64,000 nucleotides of DNA from Pedobacter kyungheensis (GCF_000812965.1 NZ_JSYN01000004.1:1-64000), one strand, 5' to 3'. Positions 16,867-26,010 are shown, numbered from the stretch's first letter. Numbers and translations: made by a program. The notes: generated by a model not told the origin, from the sequence alone.

Positions 16867-17532
16867 CTAAAAAAGTTGCTGTAAAGCAGGGTCGGTATAA
16901 TCTTTAATAAATGCAATGATGTTGGGGTAATCGCCAAACTCTTCCTGTGTATGCATCGTGGTTAAGGCCACACAAGGCATACCTGCATTTAAGGCAGCTT
17001 CAACACCTTTGGGTGCATCTTCAAAAACAACGCAGTCATTTGCGGCTACTCCTAAAATTTCGGCGCCTTTAGTAAAGGTTTCCGGATCTGGTTTGCTATT
17101 GGTTACATCTTCAGCACTTACAATGGCTTTAAAGTAGGATCTGATTTTTAAATTATCGAGCACAAAGTTAATGTTGAAAGGAATGGCCGCCGAACCAATG
17201 GCCATCTGGATGCCTGATGCTTGCGCCTGATTGAGGAAATCGCCTAATCCGGCAATTAGTGTTAAATGTTTTTTATAGGCCGCCTGGTAGCGGTATTCTT
17301 TTTCTATCGATATCTGATCGATCTGTTCCTGAGAAAAATGACCTACACCAAAAACGCGTTCCAGTAAATCCTGATTTTTACCGTACATCTGTTTTTTAAC
17401 ATCGTCGAAACTAATTTTTGCACCTAAATCCTGTGTTAAAATATTGTGCCAGGTATGATTATGAAAGGCCATATCGTCAATCATCGTTCCATTCAGATCG
17501 AAGAGAAAAGCTTTGGGTTTGTGATTCGTCAT
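16867..17532 (-). CDS. HAD-superfamily hydrolase, beta-phosphoglucomutase-like
   Basis: About 221 aa from the preferred ATG at 17532 (MTNHKPKAF); the longer frame from 17616 adds 28 residues unlike the family. Motif I is FLFDLNGTMIDD (Asp12, Asn14), motif II is in AIGSAA, and motif III/IV is the KPDPETF and VFEDAPKGVEAA region. A helical cap (about 28-85) is typical of beta-phosphoglucomutase and small phosphatases. The usual second Asp of DxD is Asn here, which may change the catalysis. The substrate is probably a sugar phosphate. Confidence 0.82.
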   Translation of the reverse strand: MTNHKPKAFLFDLNGTMIDDMAFHNHTWHNILTQDLGAKISFDDVKKQMYGKNQDLLERVFGVGHFSQEQIDQISIEKEYRYQAAYKKHLTLIAGLGDFLNQAQASGIQMAIGSAAIPFNINFVLDNLKIRSYFKAIVSAEDVTNSKPDPETFTKGAEILGVAANDCVVFEDAPKGVEAALNAGMPCVALTTMHTQEEFGDYPNIIAFIKDYTDPALQQLF

Positions 17533-17746
17533 GACGGCAAAATTATCAGATTTTTTTAATCGGGATGTTAAAATGCAATGATCTAACAGAAAATTAACAA
17601 ATCGCAAACAGTTCATAAATTATTGTTCTAAAGGTTGAAAAATAAAAAACTGTTGGACTGTAATTTTTTTGCTGTTGGATACGTTTTGGTTTTGGAAATC
17701 CGGGAGCAGTGCAATAACTTGCATATAAAAAACGGACTAAAAGATT

Positions 17747-18364
17747 ATGGTTGCGGCTAGTCATGAAAGCGATCCCCTTATTCAATTCTTAAATGTGCTG
17801 CAGCCATTGAGTGCTGAGCTGATTGATGAAGCAAGAAAAGAAACTTTCAAAATCTTTGTGCGCAAGAATAATATCCTGCCTTCTTTCGCAGAGCTGGTTA
17901 AGGATGGCTGTTTGTTTTTTGTAGCTAAAGGGCTTGTCAGGGCTTTTGTAGTAGATGACGGGAAAGATATTACTACCTGGTTAACCGACGAAAATGATTT
18001 TATTGGTAATATCCGGAATCCGGGAACATTTAAACCAACTTTCGAAGAACAGTACCAGGCTTTGGAAGATTCGGAGCTATTAGTATTGCCTTACCGTGTG
18101 ATTGATGATATGTACACGTTGTTTCCTGAAGCGAATGTACTGGCCCGAAAATTACTGGCTATTCAGTACCACATGTCGCAGGAGCGCTCAATTTTATCCC
18201 GTATTCCATCTGCTGAGGCACGTTATAAACAGTTTAAAATCGGGCATCCAACCATTAAATCGCGTGTGCCTTTAAAATTTTTAGCAAGTTATCTGGGTAT
18301 GCGTATCGAAACCCTGAGCAGGATTAGAAAAAAAGCAAAAATGGATGCTTCGCCTGAAGATTAG
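17747..18364 (+). CDS. Crp/Fnr-family transcriptional regulator
   Basis: A 205-aa protein with a cyclic-nucleotide-binding-type beta-barrel (about 20-140) and a C-terminal winged helix (PLKFLASYLGMRIETLSRIR, about 175-194). The barrel lacks an obvious cAMP-binding RxS cassette and has no Fnr-type cysteine cluster, as usual for Bacteroidota members of unknown signal. Its 3' end overlaps the convergent PAP2 gene by 4 bp. Its targets are unknown. Confidence 0.88.
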   Translation: MVAASHESDPLIQFLNVLQPLSAELIDEARKETFKIFVRKNNILPSFAELVKDGCLFFVAKGLVRAFVVDDGKDITTWLTDENDFIGNIRNPGTFKPTFEEQYQALEDSELLVLPYRVIDDMYTLFPEANVLARKLLAIQYHMSQERSILSRIPSAEARYKQFKIGHPTIKSRVPLKFLASYLGMRIETLSRIRKKAKMDASPED

Positions 18365-18999
18365 ACTTTTTTATTTCTGAAATAGTAATAACATAACGGA
18401 AACAGGCAAATTAAGCCGAGCAAGAACCCACCCACCGTATCTGTAAACCAGTGTGCTCCTAAATAAATTCTGGAAGGGGCAATGGTAAGTATTAAAAAGG
18501 CCGATAAATAAGTGATTATAGTCCGGGTTGCTTTGGGTATACCTTTTAAAGTATTCATTAAAATGATAAGGAACCCGAAAAAAAGCGTGTAAGAAAGTAC
18601 ATGGCCGCTGGGGTAGCTCTGAAAGCGGTTTACTTCTACCAAACGTACATGAAAAGCGGTAGGGCGTGGGCGGTTAATGATGTTTTTGATGCCAAGTATA
18701 ATTAATCCCGAAAGCAGTACAGCGGCAATATAAAGCCCTTCGCGTTTGTACTTTTTCCAATAAAACAGGGCAGCTACTACAACTACTGAAAGGAGCGAGT
18801 AGGGAAGTTCGCCAAAAAAGCTAATGGCCAGCATTAACTTATCCAGCCAGATTGCCTGATAGCGCTGAATAAGCAAAGAAGTTTTAATGTCGAAATCCCA
18901 GATAGGGTGTTGCGCTACAAAAAAGCTCAGGTAACTGAAAGCGGCAATGAGGACAAACAGTACAAAAATTAAGGTATTTCGTTTTAAAAGAGTAGACAT
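18361..18999 (-). CDS. PAP2-family membrane phosphatase
   Basis: A 212-aa integral membrane protein with about six transmembrane helices and the complete three-part phosphatase signature: KNIINRPRP (105-113), PSGH (130-133) and SRIYLGAHWFTD (176-187). Such enzymes dephosphorylate phosphatidic acid or undecaprenyl diphosphate at the outer face of the inner membrane. The exact lipid cannot be assigned. It is convergent with the Crp/Fnr gene, with a 4-bp overlap of 3' ends. Confidence 0.92.
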   Translation of the reverse strand: MSTLLKRNTLIFVLFVLIAAFSYLSFFVAQHPIWDFDIKTSLLIQRYQAIWLDKLMLAISFFGELPYSLLSVVVVAALFYWKKYKREGLYIAAVLLSGLIILGIKNIINRPRPTAFHVRLVEVNRFQSYPSGHVLSYTLFFGFLIILMNTLKGIPKATRTIITYLSAFLILTIAPSRIYLGAHWFTDTVGGFLLGLICLFPLCYYYFRNKKV

Positions 19000-19566
19000 A
19001 GGCAGATCGGAAAATCAAAACTAGAAATTTTAAACGAATTGCAGTAAAAAACTTGGACTTTTGGAATACCGCCAGACAGAAAAGTTGTAAAATACTACCA
19101 TTTTTATCACTAATATGAGATAAAAATAAAGTGCTTCGAATGCTATTTAAACCGAGTTTTTTCTACCTAAGCATTAAGTTCATCAAGGATACAAAACGAT
19201 TCATCACGGAAATGTACCTTTATGTGTAACCAGTTTTGAAAATTAAAAATGAATTGCAACCTTCGTCCTAGATAATAAGGATATCTATGCTTATGAGGTT
19301 GGCAGGATCTAATCCTGCCGACTGAAAAGGCAATCCCTCACGACAATTTATTTACAAATTATACTTTTTGTATTAACGCTCCAACCGAAGCTTTCCTCCT
19401 TGAACCGGGGAGGCAGCTTGGTTGATTAAAATAAATCTACACCTGCCTTTTTAGCGGTAATTACAAACTCAAAATTGTTTCGCGTAAAATTTATCGGCAA
19501 CGCCAGCAATTAGGCTTTTAGGCCGTATTGATTTTGAGATGAGAAATAATTTGGCTTGATGGGAGG
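19000..19566. other. 567-bp intergenic region with a small perfect hairpin; no gene seen
   Basis: No convincing coding frame is present. GGCAGGAT (19301-19308) and ATCCTGCC (19312-19319) form a perfect 8-bp hairpin with a CTA loop. A weaker inverted repeat lies at about 19381-19425 (AACCGAAGC against GCTTGGTT). A short stop-terminated minus-strand frame near 19430-19510 could be a gene relic but is too short to assign. Confidence 0.4.
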
Positions 19567-19917
19567 TTATTTAACCACAATCTGTTTTGGCTCGGTAACT
19601 ACAATCTGTTTTTTACCTTTAAATTCGGTAATTGTTCCGGTAACACATACTTTATTTCCCATAAACATGCTCGAAGGCTCTGATGGGAATTTAGCCTGAT
19701 CTTCTTTGTTGATCACTATAGTAAGCAACTCTTTTGGGTAGGCGCCACCTAAATTAATCAAAGTAATTTTATCCAAAGCCTTTGTACTGTAAACCGAATC
19801 GCAAATGGTTACACTTTTTCCAACATATTGTGCAGCATCCTTAGCCAGAACCAAAGTTTGACTTTTTGCATAAAATGCCGGAGCACTAAGCAATAAAAGC
19901 AGAAATAATTTTTTCAT
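19567..19917 (-). CDS. Exported small OB-fold-like protein
   Basis: A 116-aa protein with a signal peptide (1-19, ending AKSQ). The mature domain has the strand pattern of small periplasmic OB-fold proteins: AAQYVGKSVTICDSVY, then ITLINLGGAYPKELLTIVI, then NKVCVTGTITEFKGKKQIVV. These resemble DNA-binding-like OB domains found in exported Bacteroidota proteins. The ligand is unknown. It stands alone between intergenic stretches. Confidence 0.65.
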   Translation of the reverse strand: MKKLFLLLLLSAPAFYAKSQTLVLAKDAAQYVGKSVTICDSVYSTKALDKITLINLGGAYPKELLTIVINKEDQAKFPSEPSSMFMGNKVCVTGTITEFKGKKQIVVTEPKQIVVK

Positions 19918-20111
19918 GACGCCGGGATGAGGGTGAAAAGTATTGGGCTATTAATTAACCCTGTATATCAAAGGTATGATGAATTTTGGTCTAAGCAATG
20001 CTTATATCTAAAAAAGCAGAAATATTACACAAACAAGATTTTATCTTAACACGAATATTAGCTAAATTGTAGCAACAATATACTAACCAGATTATTCCTT
20101 TTTCCGTTCCT

Positions 20112-21329
20112 ATGAAAGTAGATTATATTGCTTTATCTGTGCCTGTTTTTTTTATCCTGATTGGGATAGAGCTTGCCTATAATTTTTATAAAAAGCTGAA
20201 TTATTACCGGCTAAACGATAGTATTGCCAATTTGAGTCAGGGAATAGGGCAGCAGCTTACCGGAATATTTATGAAAACCGCACTGTTTTTTGGTTACAAA
20301 TACATTTTTGAGCATTGGCGCTTATTCGAAATGCCCAAAACCATTTGGGGATGGATAATTCTGTTTATCGGGGTAGATTTTTTCTATTACTGGTTTCACC
20401 GGATGAGCCACGAAATTAATGCACTTTGGGCAGCCCATATTGTGCACCACCAATCAGAAGAATACAATTTAACAGTAGCGCTGCGCCAAAGCTGGTTTCA
20501 GGGTTGGTTTAGCTGGATATTTTACCTGCCGCTGGCTTTTGTGGGCTTTGATCCGATTATGTTTTTAACCTTAAGTTCTTTCAATACCTTATATCAGTTC
20601 TGGATTCATACCCGCGCCATTAAAAGTATGGGCTTTTTAGAATATATTTTGAATACGCCCTCGCATCACCGGGTGCATCATGGCTCTAACCCAAAATATA
20701 TCGATAAAAACCATGCGGGTACATTAATTATCTGGGATAGGCTTTTTGGTACCTTTCAAAAAGAAGAAGAAGAGGTTTATTATGGTATTACGAAGCCACT
20801 CGCTAGCTGGAACCCGGTTTGGGCTAACCTGCACTACTGGGATGATTTAGTTAAGACAGCCCGGCAATCGCCCAAAATAACAGATAAAATAAAAGTCTTT
20901 CTGAAGTCTCCGGGCTGGTTCCCCGAGCATTTGGGTGGTTTTCAGCATGCGCCAGAAATCGACGTTGATGGCTATCGTAAGTATGATCCGGTTTATCAAT
21001 CAAAGCTTATCGGTTATGTTTTGGTACAATTTATAGTGGCTTTAGCCGCCGGATCGGCTATTTTATTTTCCTACAATAAAATGGAAACCTTAGGCTTAAT
21101 ATCGGGAACCATATTTACATTGTTAACTTTAATTGCTTGTGGCGCGCTGCTGGAAGGGAAAGCCTGGCTGGTTAAATTCGAATATTTCCGGCTAATCCTC
21201 GGGGTTCTGCTGGTCTTCCTTTTAAATTTCCCGGTTGGCTATCAGGTTATTTTTACCGGCATTCAGTTAATATCCGTAATTTGGTTCTTTAATTTGCAAA
21301 AGGCAAATCCCAACACCGATGAAAACTAA
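20112..21329 (+). CDS. Sterol desaturase / fatty-acid hydroxylase-family membrane di-iron protein
   Basis: A 405-aa polytopic membrane protein with the histidine boxes of the superfamily: HRMSH (96-100), HIVHH (109-113) and HHRVHHG (185-191). These bind a di-iron centre. The extra C-terminal membrane region makes it resemble alkylglycerol-monooxygenase-like members. It overlaps the downstream lysoplasmalogenase gene by 11 bp. That pairing is meaningful because both families act on ether or vinyl-ether lipids, so the two may form an ether-lipid cleavage unit (inference). Confidence 0.88.
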   Translation: MKVDYIALSVPVFFILIGIELAYNFYKKLNYYRLNDSIANLSQGIGQQLTGIFMKTALFFGYKYIFEHWRLFEMPKTIWGWIILFIGVDFFYYWFHRMSHEINALWAAHIVHHQSEEYNLTVALRQSWFQGWFSWIFYLPLAFVGFDPIMFLTLSSFNTLYQFWIHTRAIKSMGFLEYILNTPSHHRVHHGSNPKYIDKNHAGTLIIWDRLFGTFQKEEEEVYYGITKPLASWNPVWANLHYWDDLVKTARQSPKITDKIKVFLKSPGWFPEHLGGFQHAPEIDVDGYRKYDPVYQSKLIGYVLVQFIVALAAGSAILFSYNKMETLGLISGTIFTLLTLIACGALLEGKAWLVKFEYFRLILGVLLVFLLNFPVGYQVIFTGIQLISVIWFFNLQKANPNTDEN

Positions 21330-22011
21330 ACTATTTTCTTTCATTTTTGCACTCGTATTTATTGTTCAATTGTATGCCGAAACCGCAGGCAATATGTTCC
21401 TACTCCAGTTTTCTAAGCCTTTAATTGTTATCAGTTTGATGGTTTGGCTTTACAGCAGTACTAACCTGAAAGGAAGGTTTCACAAGCGCATTTTCACCGG
21501 ATTAATTTTTGCTTTGGCAGGCGATGTACTGCTCATGCTGCAAGCAGGCAGGCCAATGTTCTTTATTTACGGATTGATTGCTTTTTTACTTTGCCATATC
21601 TTTTACATCAGGGCTTTTACTTTAGATCACAGATCAAACCCCAAGCATAGAACGCCTTATTTTTTATGGATTGTAGGTGTGTTTGCGATCTTTTGTTCAG
21701 GTTTATTCTTCTATTTGCAGCCCAAATTAGGCGCAATGCAGTTCCCTGTATTAATGTATGCCATTATTATTACTGTAATGGCGCTTATGGCGGTAAATCG
21801 CTACGGAAAGGTAAATATTTTTAGTTTTAAACTCATTTTATACGGGGCACTGTTCTTTCTCTTGTCGGATAGTGTGCTGGCCATTAATAAATTTACACAG
21901 ACCATTCCACAAGCGGGTGTACTGATTATGGCTAGCTATATGATTGCCCAATACCTGATTGTGTATGGTACTGTAGTGCGCGAACTGGTGGTAAAACGAA
22001 CAGCGGTTTAA
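21319..22011 (+). CDS. Lysoplasmalogenase (YhhN family)
   Basis: A 230-aa protein of about eight transmembrane helices, matching YhhN/TMEM86 in length and in the FTGLIFALAGDVLLML motif (an Asp-containing helix) and the later LFFLLSDSVLAINKF motif. The two Asp-bearing helices are the conserved active-site region. Family members hydrolyse the vinyl-ether bond of lysoplasmalogens. Start codons overlap the upstream hydroxylase by 11 bp, implying one operon and translational coupling. A terminator follows at 22072. Confidence 0.85.
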   Translation: MKTKLFSFIFALVFIVQLYAETAGNMFLLQFSKPLIVISLMVWLYSSTNLKGRFHKRIFTGLIFALAGDVLLMLQAGRPMFFIYGLIAFLLCHIFYIRAFTLDHRSNPKHRTPYFLWIVGVFAIFCSGLFFYLQPKLGAMQFPVLMYAIIITVMALMAVNRYGKVNIFSFKLILYGALFFLLSDSVLAINKFTQTIPQAGVLIMASYMIAQYLIVYGTVVRELVVKRTAV

Positions 22012-22071
22012 ATCCGGAAACGATAAAAACATCCGGCTTCGGCATTAGCATTTTGATGCACTCAACTGAAT

Positions 22072-22106
22072 GGCGTTTGTAAAAAGTACAGACGCCGTTT
22101 TTGTTT
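22072..22106 (+). terminator. Terminator separating the lysoplasmalogenase gene from the eCIS operon
   Basis: GGCGTTTGT (22072-22080) pairs with ACAGACGCC (22088-22096), with one wobble, and is followed by GTTTTTGTTTTTT. It insulates the injection-system operon from upstream transcription. Confidence 0.75.
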
Positions 22107-22110
22107 TTTA

Positions 22111-22483
22111 CCCTTTCAAAAAAATAAAAAAAATGGCGAAGTATCATTAATAATACGGTTTAAAAGGGCGTTTGTACGCTTTTTGAGCAGTTTTAGCCCT
22201 GTTTTGGCGCAACTTTTTTGAAAAAGGAAATCCGTTTCTGAAAAAAATGGTTTTTTTGGCTTTGTTTATTTTTAACAACTTGATTTTTAGTATGTTAAAA
22301 ACTAAGTTTTTAGTCGGTTTATTTTGCTAAAAAACCTTCCTCTTTTATTCCTGATAGTTGTTTTCTGTGCAATCAAAAATGTTAATAACTTTTTTTGAAA
22401 TTGTTAATAACTATAAGAGTTTTCGGCTTTAAGTTTATGTTAATCGTTTGATTACCAAATAAATCTGAACCGAATTTTTATCT
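22111..22483 (+). promoter_or_regulatory. AT-rich leader and probable promoter of the eCIS operon
   Basis: This 373-bp non-coding stretch precedes the 17-gene operon. It carries GTTAAAAACT (22294-22303) and two exact copies of GTTAATAACT (22381-22390 and 22403-22412). The latter are spaced 22 bp apart start to start, about two helical turns. No perfect TTTG/TAnnTTTG pair is seen; TAAATCTG (22461-22468) differs from the -7 consensus by one base. The repeats are candidate activator or repressor sites. Confidence 0.45.
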
Positions 22484-23092
22484 ATGATTAACGCAGCACT
22501 AGATTTTTTTTCGAAGGAAATTAATGGTTACCTGAACCATGTTGCCAATACCGCCAATGATGAATATATTGTGGTAAGCAGCATTGTTTCGGATGGTAAA
22601 TTGGCCATACCCGAAAAAACAATGGGCATTACTTTGATGAACATTGAAGAGGACCGGGCCTTGAAAGACCAAAGGGTTAGCGTGAAGAATATGTTTGGTG
22701 ATATTGAAACCCGTAACCCCGATATTTACCTCAACCTGTACGTACTCATATCGGCCAACTTTAACAGTGCCGGCACCGAATCGCCAACGCTTGATTATCT
22801 GGAGGGCTTGAAAAGACTATCGCAGGTAATTGCTTTTTTTCAGGGCAAGAATGTATTTACGCAAGCCAATTCGCCATTGCTTGCCACCATCGATAAAAAT
22901 ATAGAACGCTTAAGTGCCGAACTTTTTAGTTTCAATTTTGAACAGATGAACCATTTCTGGAGCATTATTGGTCACAGTTATTTGCCATCTGTTTTATATA
23001 AAATCAGAATGATTACCGTGCAGGAAAATGTGCAGTTGGTGCCGGATGGATTAGTGGAAAATATTCTATTAAACACAAAAACCAGGTTATGA
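22484..23092 (+). CDS. eCIS tail terminator / cap protein, Pvc16 (DUF4255) family
   Basis: A 202-aa protein beginning MINAALDFFSKEINGYL with the DUF4255 pattern (IVVSSIVSDGKLAIPEK, then the VYLNLYVLISANF-like NPDIYLNLYVLISANF strand region). Pvc16/Afp16-type proteins cap the distal end of the sheath-tube and set tail length. It is the first gene of the operon, and its stop overlaps the next ATG by 4 bp (ATGA), indicating coupled translation. Confidence 0.85.
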   Translation: MINAALDFFSKEINGYLNHVANTANDEYIVVSSIVSDGKLAIPEKTMGITLMNIEEDRALKDQRVSVKNMFGDIETRNPDIYLNLYVLISANFNSAGTESPTLDYLEGLKRLSQVIAFFQGKNVFTQANSPLLATIDKNIERLSAELFSFNFEQMNHFWSIIGHSYLPSVLYKIRMITVQENVQLVPDGLVENILLNTKTRL

Positions 23093-24198
23093 CAGCTTAC
23101 CGCAAGTTATTTTCTGTTCATGTACAACACAATTACTATGAAGATAATTTGTGCAATAACCTCGTTTTCGTACCGGCTGCCGAAACGCTCAAAACCATGC
23201 GCAACCAACGCTGGCTGTTCAGGGCTTTTGCCACAGGTTTTAATCTGATTAGCGAAGTTGGTGCAGATCTCAAAAACAAAATTGAGCTTTTAGATACCAA
23301 TTTGCACTTTGGCATCAGCTTAACTGATGCAGCCAGATTTTTTGCGGTAACCCAGTTAAACGAAACCGCTCCCGTTAAAGAATTTTTAAGCAATAAAAAG
23401 ATCTATTTTTCAAACAATGCGCTTAATGCTGCACTCGAGTACCAGATTATTGATGGCATTGCAGGCGATTTAATGGCTTTAAGTTTTACGCTTCCTGCTA
23501 TAAATACCGAGGTTACCTTGCGTGTAAATTCAGCAAGCGAAAGCAATCTGGTAATAGACTATGATACTGCAGGTTTACCAGTAAATGGCCCCTATAAAAT
23601 TAAAATTAACAGCAGTAAGGTTTTCGAAAAGCTATTAAACCTGGGCAAACTAGCCGATGGGTTGTATACCATTTCGATCAAAAATGCAGCCGATACCGGT
23701 AACGATTTGCTCACTTATAAGATTTTTAAAAGCAACAGCTTAAGTACCCAATCGCTTTTTGGTGTACTCGACATTAAACTGCCGGCCAGTACGGCTGTGG
23801 TTACTGAAACGCCGTTTTTAATCAGTTTCCTGCGGAAATCAACCATCTGGAAATATTATGTGATTAACCAGAGCGGGATCGATTTAGATGACTTTGATCT
23901 GTTGGTAAAGGATAAAAGTTTGGATGGTACACCCAACGGCAATCCGGTATATGCCAAATATACTTTTGCAGGTAATCCCGTACCGCCCAACGATCCCGAT
24001 CCGATTAATAAAATTGCTGCTGCCGAAATATTGCTTTTTAAAAGCAACGTAAAGATCCCGTTTTTTCAGCAGGTAAAACTGGGGCTGCAACTGAGTAAGA
24101 AAGATGGTGGAACAGAGGTGGTTTTAACCAAGAATTTGCCCAATCCGATGCCCGAAAAACAAGTGGGCGAGGAGAGTAAAGTATATGTATATGTTTAA
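23089..24198 (+). CDS. Uncharacterised eCIS protein between cap and sheath genes (possible cap adaptor)
   Basis: A 369-aa soluble, beta-rich protein of no family I recognise. The N-terminal half (MTAYRKLFSVHVQHNYYED start) looks globular. The second half has repeated beta-strand segments with proline- and glycine-rich loops and ends in KVYVYV. It is coupled to the Pvc16 gene by a 4-bp overlap and followed 18 bp later by sheath 1. Position suggests a structural role at the cap end; AlgoCIS-type particles have a cap adaptor, and this gene is a candidate by location only. Confidence 0.6.
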   Translation: MTAYRKLFSVHVQHNYYEDNLCNNLVFVPAAETLKTMRNQRWLFRAFATGFNLISEVGADLKNKIELLDTNLHFGISLTDAARFFAVTQLNETAPVKEFLSNKKIYFSNNALNAALEYQIIDGIAGDLMALSFTLPAINTEVTLRVNSASESNLVIDYDTAGLPVNGPYKIKINSSKVFEKLLNLGKLADGLYTISIKNAADTGNDLLTYKIFKSNSLSTQSLFGVLDIKLPASTAVVTETPFLISFLRKSTIWKYYVINQSGIDLDDFDLLVKDKSLDGTPNGNPVYAKYTFAGNPVPPNDPDPINKIAAAEILLFKSNVKIPFFQQVKLGLQLSKKDGGTEVVLTKNLPNPMPEKQVGEESKVYVYV

Positions 24199-24216
24199 AA
24201 AATAATTCATTTCGAT

Positions 24217-26007
24217 ATGGCGCTAACATATAAACATCCAGGCGTATACGTTGAAGAGATTTCGACAATACCACCTTCCATTGCACAGGTTGATACCGCT
24301 ATCCCAGGCTTTATCGGCTATACCGCAAAGCGGGAAAAGAATGGCGTAGCCTTCGCCATCAACACACCCATACGCATTACTTCGTTGTTAGAATTTGAGG
24401 CAAGCTTCGGCGGTGCCTTTCCCGAAGTACTGGAAGTAACCATTAACGAACCCGAAAAGGATAAGCTTACGCCCAAAATTGATGTTGCAGCCACAACAAC
24501 AGCTACCGGGGCTTCGGGTTATGTGTTGTATTATCATGTTAAAATGTTTTACGAAAACGGTGGCGGACCCTGCTGGATCGTTTCGGTAGGCACCTTCGAA
24601 GATACACCTGCATTAACCAAAGCAACATTAAAAGCTGGTTTGCTTGCTTGCGAGCGTGAAGATGAAATTACGCTTTTGCTCATCCCCGAAAGTACTACCT
24701 TAACCGGCAGTTCGGATATTAAAGAGTTAAACGATGCCATGCTTGCACAATGCGCCAAACTGCAAGATCGTTTTGCCGTGCTGGATGCCCCTCAAATGGG
24801 TCAGGCAACGCCTTATCTGGTCGCCGATAAATTCAGGAACGATTTGGTGAGTGCCGATAACCTGAAATACGGGGCTGTTTATTATCCGCAGGTGCAAACC
24901 GGGGCAAGTTATAACCGCGTAACCGACGATAACATTAAAATTGCGGCCGATAACCGCACTGGTGCCAATGCCGGTATTTATAAAAAGGTTGTCAATACCA
25001 AAAAAGCAATTACTAAAATTATAGATACTGCAGCACCTGTTACTGCGGTAAAAGCCTCTGCTGATATTACTTTTGGTAGTACAGCTATCAGTGGACATTC
25101 TATCTCCATTGCAGGCTTCAGTTTTACTTTTGGCACTGGCGGTGTGGCCATTGGGGCCGATACTACCGCAGTGGCTGCTGCATTAAAAACAGCAATTGCA
25201 AATAATACAGAACTTGCTGCACTGGTTGATTCTACCGCAACCCTTGGGGTACTTAAAGTGCAGGCTAAAACTGCCGGAAGTGCCGGCAATGCCATTTCAT
25301 TGGTTTATGATCCGAAAGGTAGTGCGCCAAATATTACTTTAAGCAATCCGTTTTTAACCGGCGGTTTCGATAGTAACGATTTCGCCCTTTTCAACCAGAT
25401 TAAAGCCGCGCTTGATGCTTTTACCGTTCCGCTTTATCCATCTGGAACAGTTGCAGGGATTATGGCCCGGGTAGATAGCACCCGTGGCGTTTGGAAAGCA
25501 CCAGCCAACGTAAGCCTGCTAACGGTAGATAAGCCTTTAATTGCTGTGAGCGATGAGGAACAGGATTACCTCAACGTAGATGCCACTTCGGGCAAAAGCA
25601 TCAACGTGATCCGCAAGTTTGCCGGTAAAGGAACCCTGGTTTGGGGTGCACGTACCCTGGCCGGAAATGATAACGAATGGCGTTATGTGCCGGTTAGGCG
25701 ACTTTTCATCATGGTAGAGGAATCGGTAAAAAAAGCAACCGAGTTTGTGGTTTTCGAACCCAATGATGCCAAAACCTGGATGCGCGTAAAAACCATGTGC
25801 CAGAACTTTTTAAATCAACTTTGGCGACAAGGTGCGCTGGCTGGTGCCAAAGCAGAAGATGCCTTTTTCGTAAATGTCGGCCTAGGGATCACTATGACGG
25901 CCCTCGATATTTTGGAAGGCAGGTTGATTATCGAAATCGGCATGGCAGCGGTAAGGCCCGCAGAGTTTATCGTTCTTAAATTTTCTCACCTATTAGCAAA
26001 ATCTTAA
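24217..26007 (+). CDS. eCIS contractile sheath protein 1, with an extra inserted domain
   Basis: A 596-aa phage-type tail sheath protein. The N-terminus KHPGVYVEEISTIPPSI and the C-terminal region (about 405-596, including GTLVWGARTLAGNDNEWRY and NQLWRQGAL) match the Afp2-4/Pvc2-4 sheath family and are nearly identical in pattern to sheath 2. Residues about 268-388 are an extra domain lacking in sheath 2. The sheath contracts to drive the inner tube into the target. Sheath 2 follows after 3 bp. Confidence 0.95.
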   Translation: MALTYKHPGVYVEEISTIPPSIAQVDTAIPGFIGYTAKREKNGVAFAINTPIRITSLLEFEASFGGAFPEVLEVTINEPEKDKLTPKIDVAATTTATGASGYVLYYHVKMFYENGGGPCWIVSVGTFEDTPALTKATLKAGLLACEREDEITLLLIPESTTLTGSSDIKELNDAMLAQCAKLQDRFAVLDAPQMGQATPYLVADKFRNDLVSADNLKYGAVYYPQVQTGASYNRVTDDNIKIAADNRTGANAGIYKKVVNTKKAITKIIDTAAPVTAVKASADITFGSTAISGHSISIAGFSFTFGTGGVAIGADTTAVAAALKTAIANNTELAALVDSTATLGVLKVQAKTAGSAGNAISLVYDPKGSAPNITLSNPFLTGGFDSNDFALFNQIKAALDAFTVPLYPSGTVAGIMARVDSTRGVWKAPANVSLLTVDKPLIAVSDEEQDYLNVDATSGKSINVIRKFAGKGTLVWGARTLAGNDNEWRYVPVRRLFIMVEESVKKATEFVVFEPNDAKTWMRVKTMCQNFLNQLWRQGALAGAKAEDAFFVNVGLGITMTALDILEGRLIIEIGMAAVRPAEFIVLKFSHLLAKS

Positions 26008-26010
26008 ATT

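Noticed and set aside
19430..19510. Possible gene remnant in the 567-bp intergenic region
   Set aside because: Only about 27 codons lie between stops, with no recognisable family; too weak to report as a pseudogene.
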